Assembly: GCA_015680905.1 (NCBI GenBank)
Contig: CM027380.1
Span: forward strand, 17,068,001-17,132,000
DNA length: 64,000 bases
DNA from: Coptis chinensis
Taxonomy: Eukaryota; Streptophyta; Magnoliopsida; Ranunculales; Ranunculaceae
Direction: 5' to 3'
Shown: piece by piece, positions 22,404 through 34,959 of the stretch
Numbering within the stretch: the stretch's first letter is position 1
How the letters are laid out: each line of letters starts with the position of its first letter
The notes under the pieces: generated by a model
Told to the model about the DNA's origin: nothing
The model's database searches: none
What the model saw: only the letters and a program-made list of their open reading frames with translations
Position numbers and translations under genes: made by a program

Positions 22404-23029
22404 CGCCACTGTTCACTTTCTTCTTCAGACCTTCTTCTTCCCCGACCTTCTTCTTCCCCAAGAACTTGCGGCACCGCTTGTCTTTGCCCACACCCTCACC
22501 ACCACCTCCCACCACCCCCCATAAACCACCCGACATGGCACCTCATCGCCGCCACCACCACCGCCTCCTTTAAACCCCGTTTGGAAACCCGACCACCGCC
22601 TACAGCCACCACCACCACCGCCCCCTAATCCCAACCGGTCTTGGCCGACTCAACCTTCTTCTCAACCACCTCCCACCCGGACTACCGGTACCAACACCCA
22701 TTAATCCTCCACCCTCTTCTTCCACCGATCTAAACCCAACCTTGCCGCTTTGCATCCCCATCACCTCCACCCACCATTACCACACTTAATCACCTTCCAA
22801 ATCACTACCACAACCCCGACCACCTCCTCCCATCGCCATAAAATTGCTTCCACCCCACCTTCCAAAGAGGCCAAAACCAAGAAGACCCGATTTTGATTTG
22901 TACTCCGGCTTCTCGGTCCATAACCAATCCTCCTCATCACCACAACACCATCGACCACCAAGATAATCACTACCCTCCTTCCTCATCGCTACCACACTAT
23001 TGCCACACGCTATATCCCCACCGCCAAAC
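22404..23029. other. C-rich, ccaccacc-rich low-complexity stretch
   Basis: Strong strand asymmetry: C far exceeds G on plus. Short open frames on minus (runs of Gly) or plus (runs of His/Pro) follow from ccaccacc runs. No domain or continuous frame is seen, so I do not call a gene. Confidence 0.6.
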
Positions 23030-26000
23030 CGTAACGAATTTTGTATTTTTAAATACGTATTTTTCTATTTATAAATTAATTTAATTTATTTATTTTCTTT
23101 CAAAATTAGCTCGGATTGGACTCGGGATCGTGGGCCGGTTTTGGGCAGAAGTTCCGTTGGGCTTGGGTTTCGACCCAAGTATATAAACACATTTTTCTAG
23201 AAAATAGGGTTCCTGGAGAATAGAATATTAAAAATGGAGGCAGAGATGAAAGCTGGATTTCTGGAGGGTGGAGCGCGACGGCTCGGACTACGAGAGATTC
23301 GTGGAGTTGTTAAGACAGGTGAGTAGAGTTAACTCTCACCACTACTAGAACTATGATTTTCGCCTGTTTAGAATTTATGAATTTACTGTCCATATAAACT
23401 GTTATTGTGAGTATTTTAGTTTTCTTTTTCTCGCATATACAGTTTATTCGGAGATAACAGTTTTACGAGAGAACGAGGTTTTCTGTGATTTTTTTTCCTG
23501 TTCATTCTCGTCTATGATTTGTTCTGTTTTTACTAGTAAAGTCGGTTATATTTTGTTTTTTGATCATTGAAGCTCGTGAGGCGACAATGGTATTCTTGAG
23601 CCAAGAATCGCCCCATATACTATCTCTTTTTCTGAACCTTTACAAGGTTTAATACGGTGGTTGGGATACGAATTGAGATTGTTGGTTTACTGGGGAGTGT
23701 GGTGGAAGCTTGAACAACTGTGATAATGGCGACCAAAAATCGCCTAGTTTAGAGAAAACTTTGTTGTTTGGGTTTTTTTGTTTGGGTATTTGAATGGGTT
23801 GTTGGTAATGGGGTTAGGAGGTTTGATTGAGGTTGGAAGGGGACGTTAATGGCGTCGACAGTTGGAGCTTGGAGAAAGCTTGAACCGTTGTTAATGGCTG
23901 CCATAAAATCGCCAGTCTATGATTTTGGATCTTGATGTTGTATGTTGGGTTTTTGTTTTTGATTGGGTGATGGAGGGTTTCGATGGGTGTTAAGGGGTGT
24001 TGTTAAAGCTTGGGAAAAGCTTGGAAACAAGCCATTAATTGCGGCAGTAAACTCTCAGATCTAGTTTTGGGTCGATATGTGAAGTTAAGAATTAGAGTTT
24101 TCGGTTTTGTTAAAGTTGTAGGGGTTTTCTAAATGAGTAAAACCGATGGGTTGAAAGGGGTGGTTGTGTGGAGGTTGGTGGTGGCCGGATTTTGGTGGCT
24201 GTTGATGGGTGAAGAAGATGAACCGTAACAAGCCGATTTGGGCTTGGGCCTTAGCTGTTTGTTTGGGCCGGTTTAGATTATTTTATGTGGGCCGAAATCT
24301 AATATAAAGTTTTGGGTTGGGCCAAAACTCTATTAGTTGATTTTGGGCCCGATGTTAGTTGGTTTTGTTTAGGGCCTTTCTCCAATTAGTTTTGATTGGG
24401 CCCCGTTTTGTTTTAATTTTTGGACCAGTTTAATTAAGTTTTGTTTGGGCCTTCTCCAATTAGTTTTGGGCCAGTTCAGTCTAAAGTTTTGGGCCCGTTT
24501 CTGATATTGCTTGGGCTAGTCCATAGGACTTAACATTGATCCCAATTGGGTCGGGTAAAATTAATAAATTGGTTTTAGACTTTTGGGTTCTAAGGTTTGG
24601 GCTTGGCCAGTTGGGTCCGAACCATTACCTTGGTCATGAGCCCATGAGCCATGCACCTTTGACCTTAGCCATGAACCATGGCTATGACCCTGGACCTGTC
24701 GAACATGGAAACGACAGTTTGACTTTGACAATGATGAATTGACTTTGACCAGACTCACATGACTTTGACCGGAGACGGTTTGACTTTGACCAGGACAGTT
24801 TGACTTTGACTATGACATGTTGAGTTTGACCTTGATCATGATGTGTTGACCTTTGACCGTTGACTGTTGACCGTTGACTTTGACCGTTGACTGGGAATGT
24901 TGACTTTTCCAATTTTTCACATATTTGATTATATGGATAAATATAGTAATAAAATATTGTTGAGATTGTATAACTTGGTTTGTCATTATCTAATTTAGAT
25001 TTGGCGTGAGTAGTGTGTAAAGCATATATATATTGGGCTTTGATTGTGGGGACTGGATTTTTTATTTGTCTTCACGTTTTATGTGTATATTATATGGACA
25101 CATATAGTAATAAAATGTTGTGGAAGCTTGTAAAATTTGGTGGTCATTATCTAAGAAAGATTTGACCTTGATGTTGTGTATTTCGACATGTGACGATATT
25201 GAGATATTAGGAGATATTATATTCCTAATACGTTATAATAAAATGTATGTGATACGTTGAAGCATTGTGACATGAGATAATATCTTTGGGATATTTATAT
25301 TAATGCAATATCTTGGAGAAATGTAAATACACTCCATTATTTTATATGTGATATGCTAATATAGTATTGGTGAATATTTGCACCTGTGGTGTAGTCTGAT
25401 AATATATTGGCACGTGAAAGAATGAAAGTGACTATGAGATATAATTGAGATGTTTCTAGATATTATGGCTTAGTGCAATAAGGTAATTGACCGCATTGAT
25501 ATAGTAGAAATGTTTATGAGTCATTAATGTATGACACCAATAAATTACGAATCGAAAATCCTAGAACCCCGACTACCACAACTCATGTGATTGGCCCTCC
25601 CGGCGTTTCGGTTAATCGAATGGCCTTCGGGCGGCCCTTCCGGCGTTTCATGAATTGAATGGCCCTCTCCGGCGAGCCCGAATAGTGGCTTGATTATTCC
25701 GTTCACAAAATAGAGCGATGATGCATAATATTTTATGCGAATAGTGGCGATTTTTACATAGATTTGGCTTCCGTGTGAGGATTTACATGTCGCGGCATCC
25801 CGCGGTGGTTATGCACGGAGTGGCTCATTATGTAAAGGGAGGCATGTGGATGTACATGTTCGGGTTGGGTTGCGATTGTGGTAGCCGGGAAACTAGGTAA
25901 GACATAGATCTGACGTGATTTTAGGGACACGCTAAAGAAAACCTTAATTAATATAATTATGGTAATATGTTTGTTCTTGATGTATCTGTAGATGGATGAT

Positions 26001-26747
26001 TATATATAGTTTTGCAGAAGGGTGGGTCAAATTAATTACTTGGGCAGAGACGACCCACTCTGTGATTGAGCATGAAATGAGGTACGTATTTAATACGTTT
26101 GTTTGGTTATTTGTTTAGTTGAACCTAAGGCGCCTCGATGGAGGAACTACATGCCTTATTTATTATGTGTATAGTTTGTTGTGTGGTTAGTGGAAAGTTA
26201 AAGGCTCGATTGGAGGAACTACCTGCCTTAATTATTATTCTTAAGGATGTTGTATTAGTCGTTGAAAGTTAAAGGCCTCGAAGAGAGGAACTAAGCGCCT
26301 TGTGGATTGTGTATATTTTTGTATAAGTATATGTTGTTTTGGGCTACTCACACCAAAGATTGTTTATAATCTTGACCGATTTGCATGTTTACTTATCGGG
26401 TGTGTTCATTAAATGAACATAGTTGATAAGTCTTGATGGGTTTAGTGATGAAGAAGATTGGTTCTTTGCTTGTGGTTTTCGTTAGCATTGCATCTCGTGT
26501 TGTGTTTTGTTTTCCGCGAGGTGATATAGATTTTCACCGAGATAAGGTTATTGGCATTTTCATTTGTAAATTGTTTTATAATGAAGAGGACTTTGTTTAA
26601 GTTAAAATTTTTATTGGTTTTAATTATCCGCGATATTTTAAACCTGTTTATGGGTTTTGGGGAGTGGAGAGTCGTCACACCCTCGAAATCGAAGAGTCGG
26701 GAACAAATAATGTTTTTCCGAATTCTGTCGAAATTCGGGGTGTGACA
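23030..26747 (-). mobile_element. Giant solo LTR, copy 1 (fossil LTR retrotransposon)
   Basis: A 3.7-kb single LTR bounded by a 5-bp target duplication caaac (23025-23029 and 26748-26752). Read on minus it begins TGTCACACCCCGAATTTCG and ends ...CGTTAC, matching the copy at 36686-39916 in opposite orientation. LTRs of this size are known from Del/Tekay chromoviruses, so Gypsy is the likely class, but no internal coding region is left to prove it. The two copies differ visibly in sequence and length, so it looks old. Strand assignment assumes the TGTCAC end is the 5' end. Confidence 0.75.
24650..24910. repeat. TTGAC-rich minisatellite inside solo LTR copy 1
   Basis: About 18 TTGAC cores within some 190 bp (24717-24905), mostly as tttgacc, tttgact or gttgact. 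TTGAC(C/T) is the core of the W-box bound by WRKY factors. Copy 2 has a shorter block of the same kind on the other strand at 38473-38520. Confidence 0.8.
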
Positions 26748-26752
26748 CAAAC

Positions 26753-27057
26753 ACTCGAGGAGCTTTATCATTTTGTTGGATTCTACCACTACCTCCCGCA
26801 ACTAATTCGGGGTGGTTTGGGGTAGGAAAGGACTTGTATTAGGTTCGTTAGGTTTGGGTTGCCTTGGTGAACTCATTCGTTGGGTTTTTGTGGCTGTCAG
26901 AGATAAACTTTTCTATCGGAGAGGTTTTGGTTTAGGTTTTGTGTGTTGATGGGATGAGGTGTGGAATTTGTAGTTTTGCTGACAGGATTGGGGATTTGCT
27001 TATATTGGGTTTTGTTTGATTGGATTTGGGTTTTGTTGAGTTGTTGACAGGATTTGG
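26753..27057 (+). other. Stretch between solo LTR and the RT-like element
   Basis: About 300 bp with no recognised coding; probably the 5' untranslated part of the RT-like element that follows. Confidence 0.35.
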
Positions 27058-30000
27058 ATATGAGAAAGAAGAAAGTTGTTTCTTCTGGTTCTATTGTCCT
27101 GCCTCTTAAGAAACGTGTTCATTGCCCTTTCCGTGATCGTCATGGATGCACTAATGGGGTTAATAGTAATGGCTTTACTATTCCCTACTTTCTCACGATT
27201 TTGATAAACAACACGTGGGTTGTCGGTTGAGTATTGATAGGGCCTGGATGAACTTAAGGATGATTGTGATTTGTATTTGTTATTGGAGAATTCCTTAAAG
27301 TCTATGTACAAATGGATGTGTGGTCGTTGTCTGGGTATCCACGCATTTGGTATACCGTGCCATCATCCAGATGCTATCATACCACCACCTATTTTGTTGG
27401 AGAATGGGGAATCCCCATGTTTCATTGTGGGCATACCACAGCCGCCTCCTAAGCCCGACACTACAGATCTTGCATCCACGGCACAGAGGGGTGTTGGTGA
27501 TACCCCTGATCCGCTTGTTGTCCCTTCTTCTCTTAATGAGAAATTACTGGATAATGCATTTCGTATACCTTTCCGAACCGTGAAAAGTGTACCACGTGCT
27601 TGTCGATTGGCATTTTCAGGTGCACTAAAATCGGCTCTATGGGATATTACAACTGATCCTAGTTCAGTTATGTCTTGGGTTCGTCTCCTCCTCTTGCCGC
27701 GTTGCACTCTGCAAGTTTTCCGACCACAGAATCGTCAGGAACGTCGTTCTGGCACTAGGAAAAACTTTCAGCAAAAACAGATTCTCCATGCTTTGACGAC
27801 ATGGAATGAGCCTGGCGGTATGTTTAGCCTCTTTGTAGAGTCGTAGAATGAGTCTCCTTCATCCGACCGACCAGAAATCTGCCTCCACTCAGAATGTGAG
27901 TCGCTGTTTACAGAAAGTTGCTGATGGACATTTTGCTGCAGCGGTCAAAGTGTTATCATCAGCAGGAGTTGCCTCCAATACTGCAGAGACTATATGTGCA
28001 TTAGAGGAGAAACACCCGATGCGACAACCACCTGTGAGACCGACTGTTCCTTTTGCTGAGCCTCCTTTAGTGGTAGAGAGAGATGCCCTATTGTCATGTA
28101 TTCGGTCATTTCCAAAGGGTACTTCTTGTGGTCGTGATGGTCTTCGAGCTCAGCATTTGTTGGATGCCATGAGTGGGGCTGCAGCAGCTATATCGTCTGA
28201 TTTGCTAGATGCATTGACCTCGTGGTGAATCTTTGGTTACGAGGGACGATGTCCACGGTAGTTTAGCGAATTCATTCATGAGTGCTCCGCTTTACTCCAC
28301 TTCTCCCCGGATAATAGTATTAGATCCCTATAGTCGTAGGGATGGTTTGGCTACGTTTGGTCTCCAAGATTGCAATGAAAGGAGTTTCCCAAGATGTGGT
28401 AGGATACTTGCGGGATTTTCGATTATGGGGTTGGTGTTTACGGTGGTGCGTAAGCGATTTTGCACCGCCAACCGCGATAGTGTATGCTAACAAAGGATGC
28501 CTCTCTTTTTCGATCTTTGCTTGTAGATTTTCGAACGCTTTTAACATGGTTGATCGGACTACTATGTTGAGAGGTTCGTATCCGTTACCCAGACTATTTC
28601 CCCTTGGGTTGAGTACTTGTATTGTTAACCCGCGAGGTTATATATGGGGATAGCTACATATGGTCCTCATCGGGTCCAAAGAAGCTGACCACTTTGGGTC
28701 CCCTTCTATTTGCAGACCGTGTTGCATCCCCCGATTCTCGCGGATCCATCCGGTTGTCGGCTTGTTGCTACATGCTTGGTATCTAGATGATGGGACTCGA
28801 TTGGAGATACGTAGCAATGGCGGCGGCTTTGAGTATGATTCGGGAAGAAGGACCTTCTTATGGGTCGGTTCTTAATGTGGCTAAAACCGAGCTATTTTGG
28901 CCATCATTGGATCCATGTCGCCCCCACTCGGTCTCTTTCCTTCAGATTTGTCCCGCCCGCCAGGAGTCGTTGTTTGGAGGTGCGCGGTCGATCGATCCAT
29001 CATTTGTTAGGGGCCTTGCTTGCAAAGCGTGTTGAAAAGGTTGTGACTTTGATGGACCGCTTAGCTATATTAGGCGATCCACGGTGTGAGTTAGCTCTCT
29101 TACTGGGCTTGTCTTTGGGCTCTCTAAGTTGGTATTTGCGATTCGCACTTGTCCACCATCCCTTTTAGAGAGGCAGCTAAGACGCGTTTGATCGGCATCT
29201 CCGCAGTGTTCTCCGTGGCATTGTGGTTTCGATGGTCCTAACTTCGGTGATTTGCGTAATGGCGTTTATCGACACTCCCATTACGTCCTCAGGTGGGTTA
29301 GGTATTTATTGTGCCAATCGATGTCTCTACTTTTGCTTTTGTGGCCTCCCCGTTGTCGACGCGTTTGAGCTTGAACCACATTCTTAGGAGTTGTGGGCGG
29401 TGCCTTTGGATGAGATTCTTGATGTTGCTAGCGGTCTGAATGAGTCTTTGTCTACCCGATTTTGACCTCCCGCTTATATGGTCGGAATGCTACCGCCCCT
29501 CAAAACCACAAAAGTTTTGGGAAGGCGTTATAAGTAAGATTGTCTTGGTCTTGGCGAGGGAGTTTGTGTTATCCGCTTTCGTCGAGCGCGATCATTGGAT
29601 GCTTGCGGTCGTAACACGCAAAGGACTTTCTACTTGCTATTCGATGGAGGGACTTGGACGGTAGATATGTCGTCGCTGGAGTATCGTTATTCTTCTCCGA
29701 TCGTCTCATGATTCCTTTGTACTCGATGGTGGTCTATGCCCGCTTTGCAAAAGAGTAGACTAGATGCTTTTGGAGACCATGCGGCCTGCAATCGTAGATA
29801 TTTTCCGGTTTCAAATACGCATACATGATCATGTCGAGATATTGTATGTGATGCATTTTGGGAGGGGGGTACAAGTGAAGAAGGAAGCTCCCGTGAATTT
29901 TCTCACCGATCCGAATGAGGGAAGATCCACACCGACCTGGGATATATTGATATACTGGTTAGTGCGAGGGGAGACATGCATGTGTTGATGTAACCGGAGC

Positions 30001-30336
30001 CTCTCCGTTGGTAGGGCTTAGGAATGGAGTCTTTGAGGGGGGAGCGAAAGAGAGAGTGGCGGGGAAGATGGAGAAGCATGAGGAAGCTTGCGCGGCTAAC
30101 CAAAGATTGTTTCATTCCGTTTAGTTTCGACACTTTCGGTTTTAACGGAACAACAAATCATTGAGCTTCTCGAGACTTGAGAAAGTTATGGACGATAATG
30201 TTATGACAAATTTGGTTCTAACGAGTTTGTTTTAGAAGAATAGGATTTGCTATTCGAAAGGACTTCATGGCGCAACTTGTTGCACGCTTGTCCTAATTAT
30301 TTGTAAAATTCTTTATCAAGATCAATAAAATTTCCA

Positions 30337-30381
<45 letters not shown>
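27058..30381 (+). mobile_element. Decayed non-LTR-type reverse transcriptase element with poly(A) tail
   Basis: In order on plus: a basic N-terminus with a zinc-finger-like CPFRDRHGC (27120-27160), MCGRCLGIHAFGIPCHH (27310-27365), RTVKSVPRACRLAFSGALKS and LLLPRCTLQVFRPQNRQERR (27560-27750), KVADGHFAAAVKVLSSAGVA and FPKGTSCGRDGLRAQHLLDA (27915-28175). RT motifs follow: LVSKIAMKGV, FSNAFNMVDRTT, then HAWYLDDGT (YxDD, about 28770-28800), LNVAKTELFWPS, and a C-terminal VKKEAPVNFLTDPNEGRST (29880-29935). I recognise a plant RT family usually about 1000 aa or longer, often annotated as reverse transcriptase. The frame is broken many times (at least eight shifts or stops), so it is dead. An AATAAA signal (30324) precedes 42 A residues (30340-30381), showing that it arose by retroposition. 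No flanking duplication was found. Confidence 0.8.
30340..30381 (+). repeat. Poly(A) tail of the RT-like element
   Basis: Forty-two uninterrupted A, 11 nt downstream of an AATAAA hexamer (30324-30329). This is the 3' end mark of a retroposed copy. Confidence 0.9.
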
Positions 30382-30382
<1 letters not shown>

Positions 30383-30690
30383 GGTATATTTTATTTGCCC
30401 AATTTTATTTGCTTCATTTTTCACCTTTTTTATATAAGGTGCCATATCCATCATCATTTACACGAAGAATAACACTTATTCAACTTCGATAAACATGATT
30501 CAACTTTAAAATTAGAAGAACAAGGTTTGGCGACGAAGAAATTAGGTTTGGCAAAAAAATAAATATTTTTCAACGATGAAGAAATCAAGTTTAACAATGA
30601 AGAATCATTCTCTTTCTCATTTCGATTGATTGTTATAAATCTTTGTTTTTGCTTTATTGATTCTTTTTTCTTCTTTCTAATTTGAATAAA
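30382..30690. other. Stretch without gene
   Basis: AT-rich sequence between the poly(A) tail and the tatgcaaat repeat block. Contains an imperfect gaagaa...aggtttggc duplication at about 30520-30550. Nothing else seen. Confidence 0.4.
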
Positions 30691-31410
30691 TTAGATTCCC
30701 GTGACTATGTAAATTTGTTTTTGCATAGAAATTTAAATATGCAAATTTATTTTTACATATTGATTTTTCTCAGCAGATCTCGTGACTCTATGTAAATATG
30801 GATTTACATAATCGTTTTAGTATGCAAATATATTTTTACATAATGATTTTTCTCTACAGTTGTGACTATGTAAATTTGTTTTTACATGGAAATTTCAGTA
30901 TTTTACATAGTGATTTGCCTATGCAAATCTCATAACTGTAAATTTGTTTTTACATGAAAATTTTAGTATACAAATTTATATTTACATAGCAATTTGACTA
31001 TGTTAATTTATTTTTACATAGACATTATGTATGCAAATTTATCTTTACATATGAAATTGACTATGAAAAAAATATTTTTGCATATGTATTTTCAGTATGC
31101 AACTGATAATTATACTATGTAAAATTGTTTTTGCATAGTATAAAGTTTATTATACAAACCGATTTTTCATATAAGTTTTGTAATACATAGTTTTTTCTTG
31201 TATTGCAATTTGCTTATGTAAATTTACTTTTGCATAGCACTTGACTATGTAAAGTTATTTTTGCATATGTAAATTAATAATCTTTCCATATCAATTTGCC
31301 TGTGTAAATTTACTTTTGCATAGCACTTGACTATGTAAAGTAATATTTTCATGCGTAAATTAATAGTTGCATATGCAAATCTATATTTACATAGCAAATT
31401 GACTGTGCAT
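30690..31410. repeat. Minisatellite, about 25-35-bp unit (tatgtaaatttgtttttgcata)
   Basis: Some 20 degenerate units of the type actatgtaaatttatttttg + catagcaattt. Many contain atgcaaat or its inverse, so units pair with each other in both orientations. No coding potential. Confidence 0.75.
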
Positions 31411-31789
31411 TAGATTTTTCATACAAATTTTGAAGTATTTAGCTTTTTGTTTTGCAAAACTGCAAAACCACATTTTTTGAAAAAAACACAATGATTTTTA
31501 TTTAGTACACTGTAGATCTTGTTTCTTTTGAGTAACAAATGTTGGATCTACAAATCTACAATCATATTTACTTTTTCTTTTTAATGTTCTCATAATTTAT
31601 TCTTCATTTTTTCCATTTCAAATTTTTTTGAAAGATAGAAATTTAATCCTTTTTTTTTCCGACGGAAAGAGGATGTAGAAAGAAAACATGAATCTTTTTA
31701 AAAACAAGGGGTTTTTATCACTTTGTCCGTGTAAATAGAGGTTATATGTACCGGTTTAAAGAGGAGGGAGGTTATTCTTAAAACTTGGT

Positions 31790-32380
31790 ATATATTCATA
31801 CCCAACATGAGCACGAACATCAATTGTTCACACCTATTTGGGGTATGAACCTCAATATGAGTTATGAATAATCACTGTTCATATGAACAATTACTATTCA
31901 TACTTCAATATAAGCTATAATTAAACGATAATTGTTTATGTTTCAACATGAGTTATGAACAATCATTGTTCATACTTCAACATAATATATGATCAGTAAG
32001 AACACCTATTGAGTATGAACAATCATTGTTCATACCTTCATACCTATTTGGGGTATAAACAATCATTGTTCATACATCAACATTGTTCATACCTCAAACA
32101 TAAGCTATGAACAATTAATATACCTATTCGGGGTATGAACAATCATTGTTCATATCTAAACATGAGCTATAAACAATCACTATTCGTATGAACAATCACT
32201 GTTCATACCTCAACATAGGATATGGATGATCACTATTCATACCTCAACATAATGTATGATTAGTAAGAACACCTATTAGAGTATGAACAATTGGAGTATG
32301 AATAATCATTGTTCATACATCAACATATAGTGTATGAGGTATATTCACCTATTTGAATACGAACAATCACTAATTTTCTC
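31790..32380. repeat. Palindromic tatgaac minisatellite, second block
   Basis: Units such as tatgaacaatcattgttcat + acctcaacatgagc. The core is the same as at 18313-19025 and the flanking text is paralogous, so this belongs to copy B of the same element. Confidence 0.8.
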
Positions 32381-32584
32381 TGTTTTATAAACATAACACA
32401 TTGGGGTGAAACTGGTATTTAAAAAATAAATAAAAATTTATATGTTTTATATCTATAATAACATGAAAGGGTAAAACTGGTATTTAAAAAAAATAAAAAG
32501 GTCAGACCAACTTATTTTGTCTTTGAGAGTTACTAAAATGATTGAAATCGTGGATTTTATGCTGAAATTTGTCCTTATCTACTA
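32381..32584. repeat. Right-end segment of tatgaac element copy B
   Basis: ggtatttaaaaaaaataaa...aacttattttgtctttgagag matches 19500-19565 at the right of copy A. The segment ggtaaaactggtatttaaaa is itself duplicated here. Confidence 0.55.
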
Positions 32585-33189
32585 TCTATATAATAAAGCA
32601 GAGACCTATCATGGAAGATTTTCTCTCTTCTATGTGGCACTCTAATATGAGAGTTAATTTTTTATCTCTCCTATGTAGCACTCTAATATGAAAGATAATA
32701 TTTTTTTAATAGCCTACAATCCCACGTACATGGAACCTCTTTGGAGAGTTTGAGTGTATTTCTAATTCTTATATTTGGAGAGTTTAAGTGTATTTTCAAT
32801 TCTTATATATTTAATCAAATAAAAAAAATTGCTAAAAAATAGGTGATTTGTAAAAGGTAATTTCCTATTACGAATCAAATACTTTTAGTATTCTAATTCT
32901 TATATATTTGATCAAATAAAAAAAAAATTGCTAAAAAATAAGTAATTTGTAGAAACTAATTCCCTATTACAAATCATACAATTTTAGTGTATATGATAAA
33001 ACACCTAATTTATTTCAATATATCCTTAACACGGCATCAAAACATAGTTAAAAACAATTATATAAAAAATAACATCACAAAATATATAATCAAAAATGAA
33101 AAAGAAAATAACAGCAAAGCAATAATGATAAATATTTTTTAAAAATATAAAATATTGAATGAAACTAACGTAAAAAAAAAATGAGGAAC

Positions 33190-34180
33190 CGAAAACTGGA
33201 TGCAAATGCATCGAACTAACCTCAAATAATATTTAATAGGAAATCGGAAACTGGATGCAAATGCAAGTATTGAACTAATCTTAAAAAGTAATTAATAGAA
33301 AATTGGAATATGAATACAACTGCATTAAACTAACCTCACAGAATAATTAACGGAAAATCAAAACTTGGATGCAAATACATCAAACTAACATAAAAAAATA
33401 ATTGTCGGAAAATCGAAAATTGGATGTAAATGCATTGAGTTAACCCTCAAAGATTAAATTAGCGGGAAATCGAAAACTGATTGCAACTGCATTGAACTAA
33501 CCTCAAAGAAAAATTAATTATAAATTGAAAACATGATGCAAATGCGTGGAACTAATCTTAAAAAATAATTAATGAGAAATCTGAAATCGGATGCAACTGC
33601 ACTGAACTAATCTCAAAAAATAAAATGGATGCAAATGTATTGAACTAACCTCAAGAAATAATTAACGGAAATCGGAAACATAGTGCAAATCGTGGAACTA
33701 ATCTTAAAAAATAATTAACGGAAATCAAAACCGGATGCAACCGCGACCAACTAATCTCAAAAAATAAACCGATGCAAATTCATTGAACTAACCTCAACCA
33801 ATAATTAACTAAAAAATCGAAACTAGATGCAAATGCAACTTTATCAAATAATAAATGAGAAATCGAAACCTGGATGCAAATGCATTAAACTAATCTCACG
33901 TAATAATTAATTAACGAAAATCATAAACCTAATGCAAATGCATTGAACTGGCCTTAAAGAACAATTGATAGGAAATTGAAAATTGGATGCAAATGTATTG
34001 AACTAACCGAAAAGAATAATTAACGACAAATTAGAAATTTGATGCAACGACATTGAACTGATCTCAAAAAATAAATAACGGGAATTGGAAATTGGATGCA
34101 ATTGCATTGAACTAACCTCAAAATATAAATAACAGAAAATCATAAACTGGATGCAAATGCATTGAACTAACCTCAAAACA
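33190..34180. repeat. Minisatellite, about 54-bp unit, block 1
   Basis: About 18 units of the type ctggatgcaaatgcattgaac + taacctcaaagaataattaacgggaaatcgaaa. Units differ by a few bases each. Head to tail, no coding. Confidence 0.85.
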
Positions 34181-34189
34181 TAGTTGGGT

Positions 34190-34400
34190 AATATGTTGTA
34201 GGAATATCTCGATAAGTATAGTTTTGCATTTAAAATGGTGTTTATCTTATCTATTTCCGTATGATTGGGAACTCATTGCTATTCAAGTAGCTTCAATATA
34301 TATGAACTTCACTTTATTAGGCAATCTCACAAAACTTCTATTATTAAACAACAAAATGAAATTGAAAGGTATCAAAGGTGAGTTATTTTTTTTTAATGGA
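34190..34400. repeat. Repeat-flanking module, copy 1
   Basis: atatctcgataagtatagttttgcattt...tattcaagtagcttcaata...ttcttattaaacaac recurs at 36460-36670 after the later 54-bp blocks. The minisatellite plus this module was therefore duplicated as one larger unit. Confidence 0.65.
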
Positions 34401-34426
34401 GAGTGAGGTTTTCACGTTATAAGAAA

Positions 34427-34663
34427 CTAGTGTATGCCCGTGCCATACCAAGATCAAGCTTCAAAACCAAGCCCAAAGACGCCAATAGAAGCCCAACCCA
34501 TACACCAACTTTTGTTGACTTTTGTTGTTTCTTGATCCACTACTATTGTTGCTTCTTAATAATCTGGCCACTCTCCACCATCATTTGGATTTGCCAAGTC
34601 ATATTTTAGATCAAAAGGTAAATAGGTGGGTATGGGGAGCCCACACCGTTATATTTTATTAGA
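34427..34663 (-). mobile_element. Small non-autonomous Helitron
   Basis: Minus orientation: starts TCTAATAAAATATAACGG, ends ...GGCATACACTAG, between A and T. 237 bp. The 5' half resembles the element at 47975-48229 (gagccc...cacacc...ttagatagat). Confidence 0.55.
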
Positions 34664-34955
34664 TAGATTTGGTTGAGTGATTAATATAATATTAATATAT
34701 AATAGTTCGAATATTTATAAATATTTTTCAGAATAATTAATATAACAACACCTGCTAAGTAGATAATCTTTGAAGATTCCACATAGTGAGTCATGCATAA
34801 TTTAAAAATAAATAATATAAAATCGAACTGGATAATCTTTGATGATCCCATATAGTAAATCAAGCTTAATTTACTTTTTATGTCATGTTTGCAAGGACAC
34901 TTCTGAGATGGATCAATAGAAGTTGATATTACACACCACATTAGATAATTAAAAA
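34664..34955. other. Stretch without gene between repeat blocks
   Basis: AT-rich. Text such as aattaatataacaacacc resembles 39960-40025 to the right of solo LTR copy 2, consistent with the larger duplicated unit. No coding seen. Confidence 0.45.
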
Positions 34956-34959
34956 GAAA

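Noticed and set aside
22339-23084. Several small Gly-rich or His/Pro-rich frames
   Set aside because: Low-complexity ccaccacc strand bias explains them; no continuous gene, start or splice pattern.
26442-26801. 119-aa minus frame at the end of solo LTR copy 1
   Set aside because: Lies across the LTR end and its target duplication; no family resemblance and no partner frame in LTR copy 2.
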